A stretch of DNA of 64,000 nucleotides from JBBTCX01 sp964494205. GTDB lineage: Bacteria > Planctomycetota > Phycisphaerae > UBA1845. Shown piece after piece: positions 36,411 through 44,869 of this stretch; position 1 is the stretch's first letter, and every line of letters starts with the position of its first letter. The notes under the pieces are model-generated. The model was not told where the DNA came from. It made no database searches and saw nothing but the letters and a program-made list of their open reading frames with translations. Made by a program: the position numbers and the translations under genes. The stretch lies in contig CAZBRD010000002.1 of the NCBI GenBank assembly GCA_964494205.1, positions 1-64,000 of the forward strand, written 5' to 3'.

Positions 36411-37198
36411 TTCGTTCGACCGATGTGCCGCGATTGCAAACATCGCGCCGCGAGACCGCCCACGACGATCCCGCGCCGCAAATCGCCGCTCCGCCTCGCC
36501 TCGTTTCCGTCATTCTGGCTACCTACAACGAGCGTGAAAACATCGGCAACACGATTCGCGGGATTCTTGGCCATGTACTTGAAGACGTAGAGGTGATCGT
36601 TGTCGATGACGATTCGCCCGATCGTACGTGGAAGGAAGTCGAGGACTTCGCCGATTCGCGAGTGAAGGTGATTCGCCGAGTAGCTACGCGTGGCCTCGCG
36701 TCGGCGTTCAATCGCGGGATCATCGAATCGCGCGGCGACATCGTCGGCTGGATGGATGCCGACACCACGATGCCGCCATCGCTCCTGCCGCGAATGATTG
36801 CTGAGCTGGAGCGTTACGATATCGCCGTCGGATCCCGTTATGCGCCCGGCGGAAGCGACAATCGCCATTGGCTGCGGGTCTTCGCGAGCCAATGCATCAA
36901 TCGTTTCGCAGGCCTCGTGCTGGGGTATGGCATAAGAGATTACGACAGCGGATTCGTCATGCTGCGGCGCAGTGTGTTCGACAAAGTCTCGATCATTCCG
37001 ACGGGCTACGGCGCGTACTTCATGGAGTTTCTGTTCACCTGCCGCCGCAAAGGCCTGACCGTCGTTGAAGTTCCGTATGCGTTCACCGATAGAACTCTGG
37101 GCGTGTCCAAGTCCGCACCGAGCCTGTTCCGCTTTTTTTGGACCGGCATGGGCTACGTGACGCGCATTATCTTCGCCCGCTTACGACGCATTGACTAA
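36398..37198 (+). CDS. GT2 glycosyltransferase, polyprenol-phosphate sugar synthase-like
   Basis: 266 residues. It is a GT-A fold resembling dolichol/polyprenol-phosphate mannose synthase: VSVILATYNERENIGNTI, VIVVDDDSPDRTWKEVE, GLASAFNRGI, catalytic DxD in VGWMDADTTMPPSLLP, and IRDYDSGFVMLRRSVFDKV. No large C-terminal membrane domain is present, so it is the short DPM1-like form. It would charge the lipid carrier with a sugar that a membrane GT-C enzyme, possibly the large membrane protein downstream, could use. Confidence 0.88.
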   Translation: MPWLVRSTDVPRLQTSRRETAHDDPAPQIAAPPRLVSVILATYNERENIGNTIRGILGHVLEDVEVIVVDDDSPDRTWKEVEDFADSRVKVIRRVATRGLASAFNRGIIESRGDIVGWMDADTTMPPSLLPRMIAELERYDIAVGSRYAPGGSDNRHWLRVFASQCINRFAGLVLGYGIRDYDSGFVMLRRSVFDKVSIIPTGYGAYFMEFLFTCRRKGLTVVEVPYAFTDRTLGVSKSAPSLFRFFWTGMGYVTRIIFARLRRID

Positions 37199-37209
37199 GG
37201 ACCATAACC

Positions 37210-37620
37210 ATGCACTGCGAAGTCGACGAGCATGCCATAGTCCAACCCACATTCGTGCGTAGGGATGATCGCGGACTGTTCATCGAAGTCGTCAATTCCG
37301 GCTCGTGGAAAACGGTCATCACAGGTTCCATGAAAGCGGGCGCGATTCTCGGCAATCACTATCACAAGGAAACTGAACTATTTCTATTTCTTACTTCTGG
37401 TAGCTGCCACGTCGAGCAAGTCGATGTGCGGACCAGAAACAAGACGGAGACTCGAATTAACGAGAACGAAGGCATTGAATTGCCAGCCAATCACGCGCAC
37501 GCGATTCGATTTGAACGAGAGTCGTCTTTTATCCTGTTGAAGTCGCGGGCCTATCGCGAAGACGATCCTGATACGTTTCCCTTCGAGGTGCTTGAGGAGA
37601 GTTCGCACCATTCGAAGTAG
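37210..37620 (+). CDS. Cupin-fold sugar enzyme or accessory (WxcM/FdtA/RmlC-like)
   Basis: 136 residues, a single cupin barrel. Metal-site-like GNHYHKETELFLFLTSGSCHVEQVDV supplies His/His/Glu, and IELPANHAHAIRFERES supplies the second motif. Small cupins beside DegT aminotransferases often act as sugar 3,4-ketoisomerases or epimerases. Catalytic residues of a specific class cannot be assigned here. It follows the GT2 gene by 11 bases and overlaps the longest version of the next frame. Confidence 0.75.
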   Translation: MHCEVDEHAIVQPTFVRRDDRGLFIEVVNSGSWKTVITGSMKAGAILGNHYHKETELFLFLTSGSCHVEQVDVRTRNKTETRINENEGIELPANHAHAIRFERESSFILLKSRAYREDDPDTFPFEVLEESSHHSK

Positions 37621-37672
37621 AATATGCTGCGCGCACTCTAAGTGCAGCGGGTCGATCAGAGGTTTCAGCTAC

Positions 37673-38425
37673 ATGCAACCAGTCGAATACGACAGAATGA
37701 AATGCTTCGAGTCGTGGTACTGGTGGTATCGCGCACGACGGCACGATTTGATTTCGATTGCGCGTCGATTGACGCTGCCGGCGACGCCGCGAATTCTGGA
37801 TGTCGGTTGCGGGTCCGGAATGAACGTCACAGAGTTGGCCCGATCGATCAACGCCTCTGGTTTTGGCCTTGATGTCTCACAGCATGCGTCGCGTTTATGG
37901 CAGGACGGTGAGTTCCAAAGTTGCCTTGGCTCCGCCAACGAATTGCCTTACGAGGACAACTCCTTCGACCTCGTTATGTCGGCCGACGTGATTGGATGCG
38001 AGGGCGTGAGCGCAGAACGATCAATTTCCGAAATGCAGCGAGTCGTTCGAACGGGCGGCTACCTGGTTCTATTTGCTCCCGCGTTTCAGTGGCTCCGCTC
38101 GCGGCACGATGTCGCTGTGCATTCCGTTCGAAGGTTTACACGCGATGGATTGCAATCGATGGTGCAAAGCGCCGGCTTCAATGTCGTGCGATCCACCTAT
38201 CGCTTTTTCGCGTTTTTCCCACTGATCGCGATGGTACGTCTCTGCACGAAGCCGTTTGCGAAAGCGAATTCCGCGTCGCCACGATCCGATCTATTTCCCA
38301 TTCCCGACTTCATGAACCGCATATTGCTGACGTTCGCTACGTGGGAACAAGCTGCACTCGGCCAAGTGGCCGTACCGTTCGGTACAACGGTGCTCATCGT
38401 CGCGCGGAAGGGCGGCAGTGTATGA
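37673..38425 (+). CDS. Class I SAM-dependent methyltransferase
   Basis: 250 residues from ATG MQPVEYDRMK, preceded by AGAGG nine bases upstream; an earlier in-frame codon overlaps the cupin gene and is less likely. SAM motif I is ILDVGCGSGMNVTELAR, followed by DLVMSADVIGCEGVSAERSISEMQRVVRTGGYLVLFAPAF and HSVRRFTRDGLQSMVQSAGF. This is the Methyltransf_11 pattern. It probably modifies a sugar or lipid-linked glycan intermediate of this cluster. The stop overlaps the next methyltransferase start (ATGA). Confidence 0.85.
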   Translation: MQPVEYDRMKCFESWYWWYRARRHDLISIARRLTLPATPRILDVGCGSGMNVTELARSINASGFGLDVSQHASRLWQDGEFQSCLGSANELPYEDNSFDLVMSADVIGCEGVSAERSISEMQRVVRTGGYLVLFAPAFQWLRSRHDVAVHSVRRFTRDGLQSMVQSAGFNVVRSTYRFFAFFPLIAMVRLCTKPFAKANSASPRSDLFPIPDFMNRILLTFATWEQAALGQVAVPFGTTVLIVARKGGSV

Positions 38426-39084
38426 TCAAATCGTGGCAATTTTATAGCGCGGAGTCCTCGCTGATCGGGCGATTCTACGAGTGGCTGCGTAGGCGATTGA
38501 ATGAAAGGCTTGTTCGGTTCTTGTCACACGATTTCCAAAGCACTCGCGGAAATGCGAATTCAAAAGCCAAGTTGGATAGCGTGCTCGAAGCTGGCAGCGG
38601 AACTGCGTATGCATCCTCGCTCTTTCGCCAGCGCGAAGGCGTAGCTCAGGCTGTTTGTCTCGACCTAGACTTGGAAGCGCTGCGTGAAGCCAAAGCTCGC
38701 GACCCCGGATTGACGGCTGTGATCGGCGATCTCCGGGCAATGCCGTTCCGCGAAGGCGCGTTCGACCTCGTGTTCAACAGCAGTACGGTCGAACATCTCG
38801 ACAAACCCGAAGACGCAGCCCGCGAAATGCGTCGCGTGTGCAGGCCCGCCGGTCGCGTGTTCATTGGCGTGCCGTATCTCTTCGGGCCGCTCGGCTTTCA
38901 ACCGATCATCAGCCGCACGTCGTTGGGCATCTGGCTCGGTCGCGTGTTCTCCAAATCATCGCTCGAACGAATGATGCACAGTGCGGGTCTGCGGCCAATC
39001 GCGAGCATTCGCTATTTCGTGCGCGTCTTTCTGGGAATCGTAGCCACACGCGACGACGGGCTAATCGAGCTCAAGCAGACGTGA
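38422..39084 (+). CDS. Class I SAM-dependent methyltransferase (second)
   Basis: 220 residues starting at the ATG that overlaps the preceding stop by four bases. The longer open frame upstream is antigenic noise over the previous methyltransferase. The domain includes LDSVLEAGSGTAYASSLFRQ (motif I diverged to EAGSGTA), VCLDLDLEALREAKARD, FDLVFNSSTVEHLDKPEDAAREMRRVCRPAGRVFIGVPY. It is arranged in tandem with another methyltransferase but is not closely similar, suggesting sequential methylations. Confidence 0.82.
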   Translation: MIKSWQFYSAESSLIGRFYEWLRRRLNERLVRFLSHDFQSTRGNANSKAKLDSVLEAGSGTAYASSLFRQREGVAQAVCLDLDLEALREAKARDPGLTAVIGDLRAMPFREGAFDLVFNSSTVEHLDKPEDAAREMRRVCRPAGRVFIGVPYLFGPLGFQPIISRTSLGIWLGRVFSKSSLERMMHSAGLRPIASIRYFVRVFLGIVATRDDGLIELKQT

Positions 39085-39088
39085 GCGC

Positions 39089-41041
39089 ATGACAACGCAT
39101 ATCGTTTTGACAGTTCTCGCCTTTCTCCTCTACGCGCTAGCCCGCGCACCATTCCGACGACTCACGCTGCATTACGACACAGGCTTTTACGTGTCTAATC
39201 ACACCGTAACCACCAATCTATTTCGCTTCTCGAAAGGGTGGAACGCGCGATACGCGGGCTGCAGCAAAGTTATTCCTGAGTGGCTGCTTGGTCAGTCCTA
39301 TGTGGCGGCTCGGGAAAAAGTAGCTGTCTGCGGAGGTGCAATCGGCGATACATACTCGCGGACATTTCGTTTTCGAACGACGATCATTGGATTTTTCACG
39401 GCGATCACAGTCGGGATTCTATGTTATCAAGTCGGCGCCAATTCGATGGGTCTCTACTACGCGGCTCTAATATCCCTCTGCCTGGTCACCGCCGAGCCTC
39501 AATGGGGCAACTATCATGAATGTGCCGAAACATTCGAGCTGCTGCCGCAGGTTTGTTCAGTTGTTCTCTTGTTACTCGGAATCGAAAACCAAAATGGACC
39601 ATTGATTGGATTGGCCGCATTCCTTTGGGCGGCAGAAGCGTATTTCATCAAACTGAGTTCAATCGTTTCTTTTGCTATCTTGTTTACGGTAATCGCGTTC
39701 CTGCATCCAAAGTTCATTCCCGTAATCGCACTCGGGGGCGTCGCGGCGACAATTCTCTATCTCGCCTGGTGTCGATTGAATGGCCACAGCCTTGGCAGCA
39801 TGTTCGCCTCAGTGACAGGCCATGAGACGGCCTTCCATCGTCGTGCTTCATTCGCAACCATCGCGCATCGCATCCGAGAGAAGTTGGCATGTTTGTCGCG
39901 CGTGGTTTTGCGACAACCGATCGTCCCGCTGTTCACCATCGTTGGAGTCTTGGTCGGTGGTTATCAGCATACGTTGATTTTGGTTTACTTAGCATCCGTG
40001 TTTGCGGCGTATGTTGCGCAGGCGACGGATTGCCGCTATTACCTGATTCCGTTGTTGCCGCCGATGGCTATCTTTGCGGGCATCGGAGCGATCTGGATTT
40101 GGAATGCCGGACCCATCGGGCCATACATTGTCATTGCAGCCATCGCGCTATGGACGCTACACAACTCGATCCGCGCAGTGTATACAGATGAGCACTCGCT
40201 AGATCGTTGGTGTTGGCGCGGTTTCCGGCCGGCGCATGAAATTGAACGGAACCAGCTGCTCGCGCTAGAAGCGCCGTCGATAGCCAATCTCGTTCGTGAT
40301 CGCTCGATGTTCGTCTATGGCCCGCTGACTCAGGCATATGTTCTGGTTGGTGCAAGCTACGACGTTGCACTCGTGACACCAGACCACCACCTCGACGACA
40401 TGCATCGCGGATGGCAAATGGAACTGAATCGCAAACTGATCCAGGACCCGCCCGCGTTTGTATTGGATACCGGCAAGTGCTTTGCAGCCAAAACCGTGCG
40501 GGGAGCGCTGGGTCTGGACTATCGACTCGTCTTGTCTGCGGATTTGAGTTTGTTGCTTTACGAATTGAAAACGCGAATTGCACCCGCCGAGAACTATCAA
40601 ACTGCTTTGACCTATTCTTCGCAATCGGAGACCCAACTCGTCGAGGAGCGAAGGTTGGGAACGAGCGCAGAGGTGTCTGATCCAAATTCTAACTCGCCTT
40701 CGACAATTTCGATCGATGACGCCGAATCGCGCCTGAAGGACTTACTCAAAGAAATTCGCGCGAAGGGACATCGACGATTGGCTGTATTCGGCGCGGGCCG
40801 ATTCACCACACGTTTCGCCGATGTATATCGCTCATCGCCGCTTTCTGTTGAATTGGTTCTGGACGATGATGCGACGCGCCACGGTGAGCGATTTCTCGAT
40901 TGGCCGATTCGCAGACCAAACGATGTAGCTCCGGCGGAACTTGATGCCGTGGTCATCTCGACCGATCGGTTTGCCGCACCCATGATGCGGCGCGCACGCG
41001 AGGAGTGGCAAGGGCGAGTGGCTGTCTACGCGATCGAATGA
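39089..41041 (+). CDS. Polytopic membrane protein (GT-C/ArnT-like) with C-terminal Rossmann-like domain
   Basis: 650 residues with roughly ten membrane helices in the first 360 (for example TIIGFFTAITVGILCYQV and PIVPLFTIVGVLVGGY). An early loop contains RLTLHYDTGFY, where GT-C lipid-sugar transferases carry acidic catalytic residues. A soluble region and a final domain (about 550-650) follow, with RLAVFGAGRFTTRFADVYRSS and LVLDDDATRHGERFLDWPI, then DAVVISTDRFAAPMMRRA. That domain resembles the small nucleotide-binding Rossmann units of PglD or of methyltransferase C termini. The fusion is unusual. It is four bases after the methyltransferase. Confidence 0.65.
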   Translation: MTTHIVLTVLAFLLYALARAPFRRLTLHYDTGFYVSNHTVTTNLFRFSKGWNARYAGCSKVIPEWLLGQSYVAAREKVAVCGGAIGDTYSRTFRFRTTIIGFFTAITVGILCYQVGANSMGLYYAALISLCLVTAEPQWGNYHECAETFELLPQVCSVVLLLLGIENQNGPLIGLAAFLWAAEAYFIKLSSIVSFAILFTVIAFLHPKFIPVIALGGVAATILYLAWCRLNGHSLGSMFASVTGHETAFHRRASFATIAHRIREKLACLSRVVLRQPIVPLFTIVGVLVGGYQHTLILVYLASVFAAYVAQATDCRYYLIPLLPPMAIFAGIGAIWIWNAGPIGPYIVIAAIALWTLHNSIRAVYTDEHSLDRWCWRGFRPAHEIERNQLLALEAPSIANLVRDRSMFVYGPLTQAYVLVGASYDVALVTPDHHLDDMHRGWQMELNRKLIQDPPAFVLDTGKCFAAKTVRGALGLDYRLVLSADLSLLLYELKTRIAPAENYQTALTYSSQSETQLVEERRLGTSAEVSDPNSNSPSTISIDDAESRLKDLLKEIRAKGHRRLAVFGAGRFTTRFADVYRSSPLSVELVLDDDATRHGERFLDWPIRRPNDVAPAELDAVVISTDRFAAPMMRRAREEWQGRVAVYAIE

Positions 41042-41100
41042 CCTCAGTCGTCGTTTCAATCGAATTAGCATCCATCAATCTTAGTGGCGTCTAACGCAAA

Positions 41101-41137
41101 TCCCTCTCCCTCTTGGGGGAGAGCGCAGGGTGAGGGG
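41101..41137 (-). repeat. Dispersed palindromic repeat, copy 1
   Basis: On the minus strand it reads CCCCTCACCCTGCGCTCTCC-CCCAAGAGGGAGAGGGA, a stem of CTCTCCC/GGGAGAG. A second copy in the opposite orientation is at 47986-48020. It lies between genes and resembles REP-like intergenic palindromes found in many bacteria. Confidence 0.75.
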
Positions 41138-41239
41138 CTTTTTGTTAACCAACATTCGGTTAGATAAACGCGCATGAACGACCCTGCAATTCACTTCACT
41201 GGTTGCAAATACTTTCACCGCGCCTAAAGATGTGGCTCG

Positions 41240-41917
41240 ATGGACACACGCGATCAATTTCTCGGTGCTCTCCAGACGGCGTTGGCGAAATGGAACATTT
41301 CGCCAACCGCCGATCAGTGCCATAGACTGGCACATCACTTTGAGCGTGTGTTGATTGTCAACGAGACTTGCAATCTGACGCGAATCACCGGTCCTGTTGA
41401 AGCGGCTGTGCTGCACGTGGCTGACTCGTTGGCGTTGCTTTCCTGGGCGGAGTCGAAGTCGACTGAACAGATTCGGTTGCTCGACATTGGTACAGGCGCA
41501 GGCTTTCCATCAGTGCCATTAGCTATCATGCGCCCCGAATGGCAAATCGCCGCCATCGATGCAACGCGAAAGAAGATCGCATTCGTGAGCGAGGTTCGCG
41601 ATGAACTGCGGCTTACCAATCTGATTTGCGAGCAAGCGCACACCGATCACTTTCGACCACCACATTGCTTTGAGATTGTGGCCAGCCGCGCTTTTTCCCA
41701 ATTAGGTGATTGCCTGAAGGCAGCTAATCAATTCGTCGCGCGCGGCGGTTTTGTGGTGACTTACAAAACACCGAAAATGACCGAAGAGGAGCGATCCGAG
41801 GCCGATCGCATTTCGAAACGCCTGGGGTTTACGACAGAGGACGCATTCAATTACACGCTTGAACTACAGGGTGAAGAGCATCAACGCCTTCTGGATGTGC
41901 GACGGAAGCGAGAATGA
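41240..41917 (+). CDS. rsmG: 16S rRNA (guanine-527-N7)-methyltransferase RsmG
   Basis: 225 residues, the family norm. Typical RsmG features are FERVLIVNETCNLTRITGPVEAAVLHVADSLAL near residue 35, SAM motif LLDIGTGAGFPSVPLAIMRPEW, IDATRKKIAFVSEVRDELRL, and VASRAFSQLGDCLKAANQFVARGGFVVTYK. It methylates G527 of 16S rRNA in the 530 loop; loss gives low-level streptomycin resistance in other bacteria. It is often near gidA/parAB, but here it stands alone after a glycan cluster and a palindromic repeat. Confidence 0.93.
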   Translation: MDTRDQFLGALQTALAKWNISPTADQCHRLAHHFERVLIVNETCNLTRITGPVEAAVLHVADSLALLSWAESKSTEQIRLLDIGTGAGFPSVPLAIMRPEWQIAAIDATRKKIAFVSEVRDELRLTNLICEQAHTDHFRPPHCFEIVASRAFSQLGDCLKAANQFVARGGFVVTYKTPKMTEEERSEADRISKRLGFTTEDAFNYTLELQGEEHQRLLDVRRKRE

Positions 41918-41964
41918 ACCGTCATCTTGCTGAAGCGCCGATTTCATGTAACTCCGTGGCATAC

Positions 41965-42993
41965 TCAATCCGGAACCAATACAACTTTTCCTTGTACTGC
42001 TCTCGATTCAACATAGCGATGAGCGTCTGCTGCCTGTGCAAGTGGGAAGGTCTTGTCGATCTTCGATTTGATCTTCCCCTCAGTCACGTATTGCAATCCC
42101 CGTCGCAGCTCATCCAGACTGCCCATGAATGACCCCTTGAGTTGATGCTGCCGAAAGAAGAGGTCCCGGAAATTGAGAGTACCTTTCATTCCTCCGACGA
42201 GGCCAAAGTTTACGAAAGTACCGCCAACGCGAAGCGCCCGCAGGTTGTCTTCAAAAACGCTGGCCCCGACGTTATCGATCACAACATCAACCCCCGCACC
42301 ATTCGTCCAATCAAGCAGGTCATTCGCGAAATTCAGTTCCTTGTGATTGATCACAAGCTCCGCGCCGGAAGCCTTCACCATCGCCGACTTTTCGTTACTT
42401 CCCACGGTGGAGGCCACCCGCGCTCCCAACGCGGAAGCCAATTGAACGCAGGCGTTGCCGCTGCCGGAGGCTCCCGCCTGAACGAGCACGTGCATCCCTG
42501 CTTTCACGTTGCCGAGCGTTTCAACCGCGTGGACGGCCGTCATTAGAACCAGCGGTAGGGCAGCCACATCTCGCGCCGCCAGACCCGTCCTGTTTGCCAG
42601 AACGAACCGAGCCGGCACGCGCACAAATTCCGCATACCCACCCCAGGTATGCGTACCAAGGACTTCAAAACTCGGGGCCATGTTTTCGGGGCGAATCGAC
42701 CAATCGACTGGGTCGATGGGGAATCCGGGTGCGACAATGATTTCGTCACCTTTTTTCCACTCGGCGACTCCCGGACCAACCTCCGCGATCGACCCAGCCA
42801 CGTCCGCTCCCACAACGTGTGGGAATTCGATATCCGTAAAGACAGCCCCCATACGCATGTACAGGTCATATCGATTGATTCCACAGGCTGCGACTTTGAC
42901 AAGGACTTCCCCGTCGCTCGGCCTCGGACGCTCCACGTCCACATATTGGAATACCTCGGGTCCGCCGAACTTGTTGATGATCGCTGCCTTCAC
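41965..42993 (-). CDS. Zinc-independent quinone oxidoreductase/MDR alcohol-dehydrogenase-like
   Basis: 342 residues from a GTG (VKAAIINKFGGPEVF) preceded by AAGGAGAGG; an upstream ATG would add 23 residues. MDR fold marks are VLVKVAACGINRYDLYMRMG, FPHVVGADVAGSIAEVGPGV, the NADPH site VLVQAGASGSGNACVQLASALGARV, and GVDVVIDNVGASVFEDNLRAL. The structural-zinc cysteine set of classical alcohol dehydrogenases is missing, which favours the QOR-type branch. It probably reduces quinones or enones with NADPH. Confidence 0.87.
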   Translation of the reverse strand: MKAAIINKFGGPEVFQYVDVERPRPSDGEVLVKVAACGINRYDLYMRMGAVFTDIEFPHVVGADVAGSIAEVGPGVAEWKKGDEIIVAPGFPIDPVDWSIRPENMAPSFEVLGTHTWGGYAEFVRVPARFVLANRTGLAARDVAALPLVLMTAVHAVETLGNVKAGMHVLVQAGASGSGNACVQLASALGARVASTVGSNEKSAMVKASGAELVINHKELNFANDLLDWTNGAGVDVVIDNVGASVFEDNLRALRVGGTFVNFGLVGGMKGTLNFRDLFFRQHQLKGSFMGSLDELRRGLQYVTEGKIKSKIDKTFPLAQAADAHRYVESRAVQGKVVLVPD

Positions 42994-43320
42994 CTGATGC
43001 CTCTCCTTGGTCCGCGGTACGCCGTTGATGGCCGTCGTCAACTTGTGACTCGCAAACGCCACACCCGCCGCAGAATGGTCACGCTTTGCCTATTGTTTCC
43101 AACTCGCGCCGTTGTCATCATAGCGGTATTGATTCCGAAAAATCGGCGTTTCAATCCGCCATCAACGGCGATTGTATCGGACTTGTTCACGGGCAGCGAC
43201 GCGCGGTGAATTGTTCTGCCTGCGGCTCGCGTCGTGCAATCGTCAACAACTTGGCACGTCCGTCCACACGGACCGAGAAGTGCACAACCGAGAATAGGGG
43301 AAGAGGGGCGAAGAGGTTTG
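42994..43320. other. Intergenic region between two divergent genes
   Basis: It holds no gene I can support. It must contain the divergent promoters of the oxidoreductase and the VanZ-like gene. I see no strong repeat or hairpin. Confidence 0.45.
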
Positions 43321-44718
43321 TTGCTTTCAAGACCAGAGCAGCCCGCATTCGGCGCGTCCGTCGGCGAGCATTTTTTCGACGGCTTCCATGTCTCTGCGCG
43401 CTGGGTACTGTTCACGATCCTCGCCATCGCCTATGGCTCACTCATTCCATTCTCGATTGATCAGTCATCATTCCAATTCGGCAACTTGTTTGGACTTGCA
43501 AAACTCTGCTTCGCAAGGCCTGGCCTGGAGGACCTCGTCACGAATCTCGCGCTGTACGCGCCTTTGGGTATACTCATGTTTTTGAACGCTCGACGGCGCA
43601 TGCGCGGAATTCTGTTTGAGTTCATGCTGGCCGGCATCATCGGATTTGCGGTCAGCGTAGTCCTCGAATCCGCACAAACTGGAATCCAAGGTCGCGTCGG
43701 CTCGTGGGTCGATGTCGTTCTCAACACAATTTCCTGTGCGCTGGGGTTCATCGGAGCCGCGATCGCCACACCGATCTTCACGATTGCACTCGAGTACTTG
43801 GGCAATCGCAGAATGTTGCGACCGTATCGTCTGTTATGGCTCGGTGTGACCGTAATGGTTCTTGTTGTCTCAATCGCGCCATTTGATTTCGTGACCTCGA
43901 CTAGCGAGTTGCACGATTCTCTTCGAAAGTCTGTTGTTTCGCTTTCCGGAATATCTGATGCAGTCCAGGCGGTTGGTCTGTGCGAGTTTTTTGTCTCTTC
44001 ATTACGATCCGTTTTCACATTTACGCTCATTGGATTCTTGGGCGCGCTTGCTGCCGGTGAACGAAGCAGTGATCGCATGGAACCGGAACCTGTGGTCGTG
44101 GGAACAGTGGGGCTCGCGGTCCTGATCGAGGTCTTGCAATTGTTTACGGGCTCGCATGTGTTCGACGTTGTTGATGTGATTTCCGGGGTAATCGGCGCCG
44201 TGGCCGGCGTTGCCTGCGGTACTTTGGTGGTTCTGAAGCGGCCCGAAAGCGTTGCGAGTTGGAATCCGCGAAAGGCATTTCCGACGCGCATGATCCTTGT
44301 CGCGGTGTTCTCTCAGGCGCTCCTGCTCTTCGTGCCAACTCTGAGTCGATTGACCGAAGCGTCCATGAATTCGGTGTCGCTCGTTCATTGCACGTTGCCT
44401 TTCGAATCACTCTGGCGAAGACCCATGTCGATCGCATCGCAGGAAATGATGGGGCAGATCATTCGATTCGGCTCTCTCGTGCTCGGTGTGGCCATTGTGC
44501 TGCGACGACACCGGTTGCCCTACGCTTGGCTGTTCTCGACGGCTACGGTCGTAGTGGCTGCATTGACAATCGCCAGCCTTAAGATCGCTGTTTCACAGGG
44601 GCGGCTGGATTTCACAAACGTGTTTCTTGCTCTGTTTGCAGCAATCCTTGTCTCCAAAATCTATCCCTTCACGCGTTCTTATTTTTTCCGTCTCGCGGGC
44701 AACACGACTGGCGATTGA
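43321..44718 (+). CDS. VanZ-like membrane protein with two VanZ-type halves
   Basis: About 465 residues from a TTG preceded by GAAGAGG; an earlier GTG lacks an SD and adds only unrelated residues. First half: YGSLIPFSIDQ, DLVTNLALYAPLGILMFL, VSVVLESAQTGIQGRVGSWVDVVLNTISCALG, the VanZ 'D..tN...y.PlG ... E..Q...... D...N..G' pattern. Second half: VGLAVLIEVLQLFTGSHVFDVVDVISGVIGAVAG. About ten helices in total. VanZ-like proteins are linked to teicoplanin resistance or envelope integrity but have no defined reaction. Confidence 0.75.
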   Translation: MLSRPEQPAFGASVGEHFFDGFHVSARWVLFTILAIAYGSLIPFSIDQSSFQFGNLFGLAKLCFARPGLEDLVTNLALYAPLGILMFLNARRRMRGILFEFMLAGIIGFAVSVVLESAQTGIQGRVGSWVDVVLNTISCALGFIGAAIATPIFTIALEYLGNRRMLRPYRLLWLGVTVMVLVVSIAPFDFVTSTSELHDSLRKSVVSLSGISDAVQAVGLCEFFVSSLRSVFTFTLIGFLGALAAGERSSDRMEPEPVVVGTVGLAVLIEVLQLFTGSHVFDVVDVISGVIGAVAGVACGTLVVLKRPESVASWNPRKAFPTRMILVAVFSQALLLFVPTLSRLTEASMNSVSLVHCTLPFESLWRRPMSIASQEMMGQIIRFGSLVLGVAIVLRRHRLPYAWLFSTATVVVAALTIASLKIAVSQGRLDFTNVFLALFAAILVSKIYPFTRSYFFRLAGNTTGD

Positions 44719-44869
44719 CCCTTTCGAGGCACCTACCTAAACTCAGGTTGCGGCGAGCAACTCGGACGACGGAAACAGGCATCAACGCGACCGATGCAAA
44801 AACATTACCGTCGCCCGCTCGCGTCGAACTCTTCGCAACATCGCGGTTGTTCGGCTGAACGAGCCCACC

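Noticed and set aside
37921..38421. Upstream extension of the second methyltransferase
   Set aside because: It overlaps the first methyltransferase in another frame and adds no homologous sequence; the ATG at 38422 overlaps the prior stop as expected.
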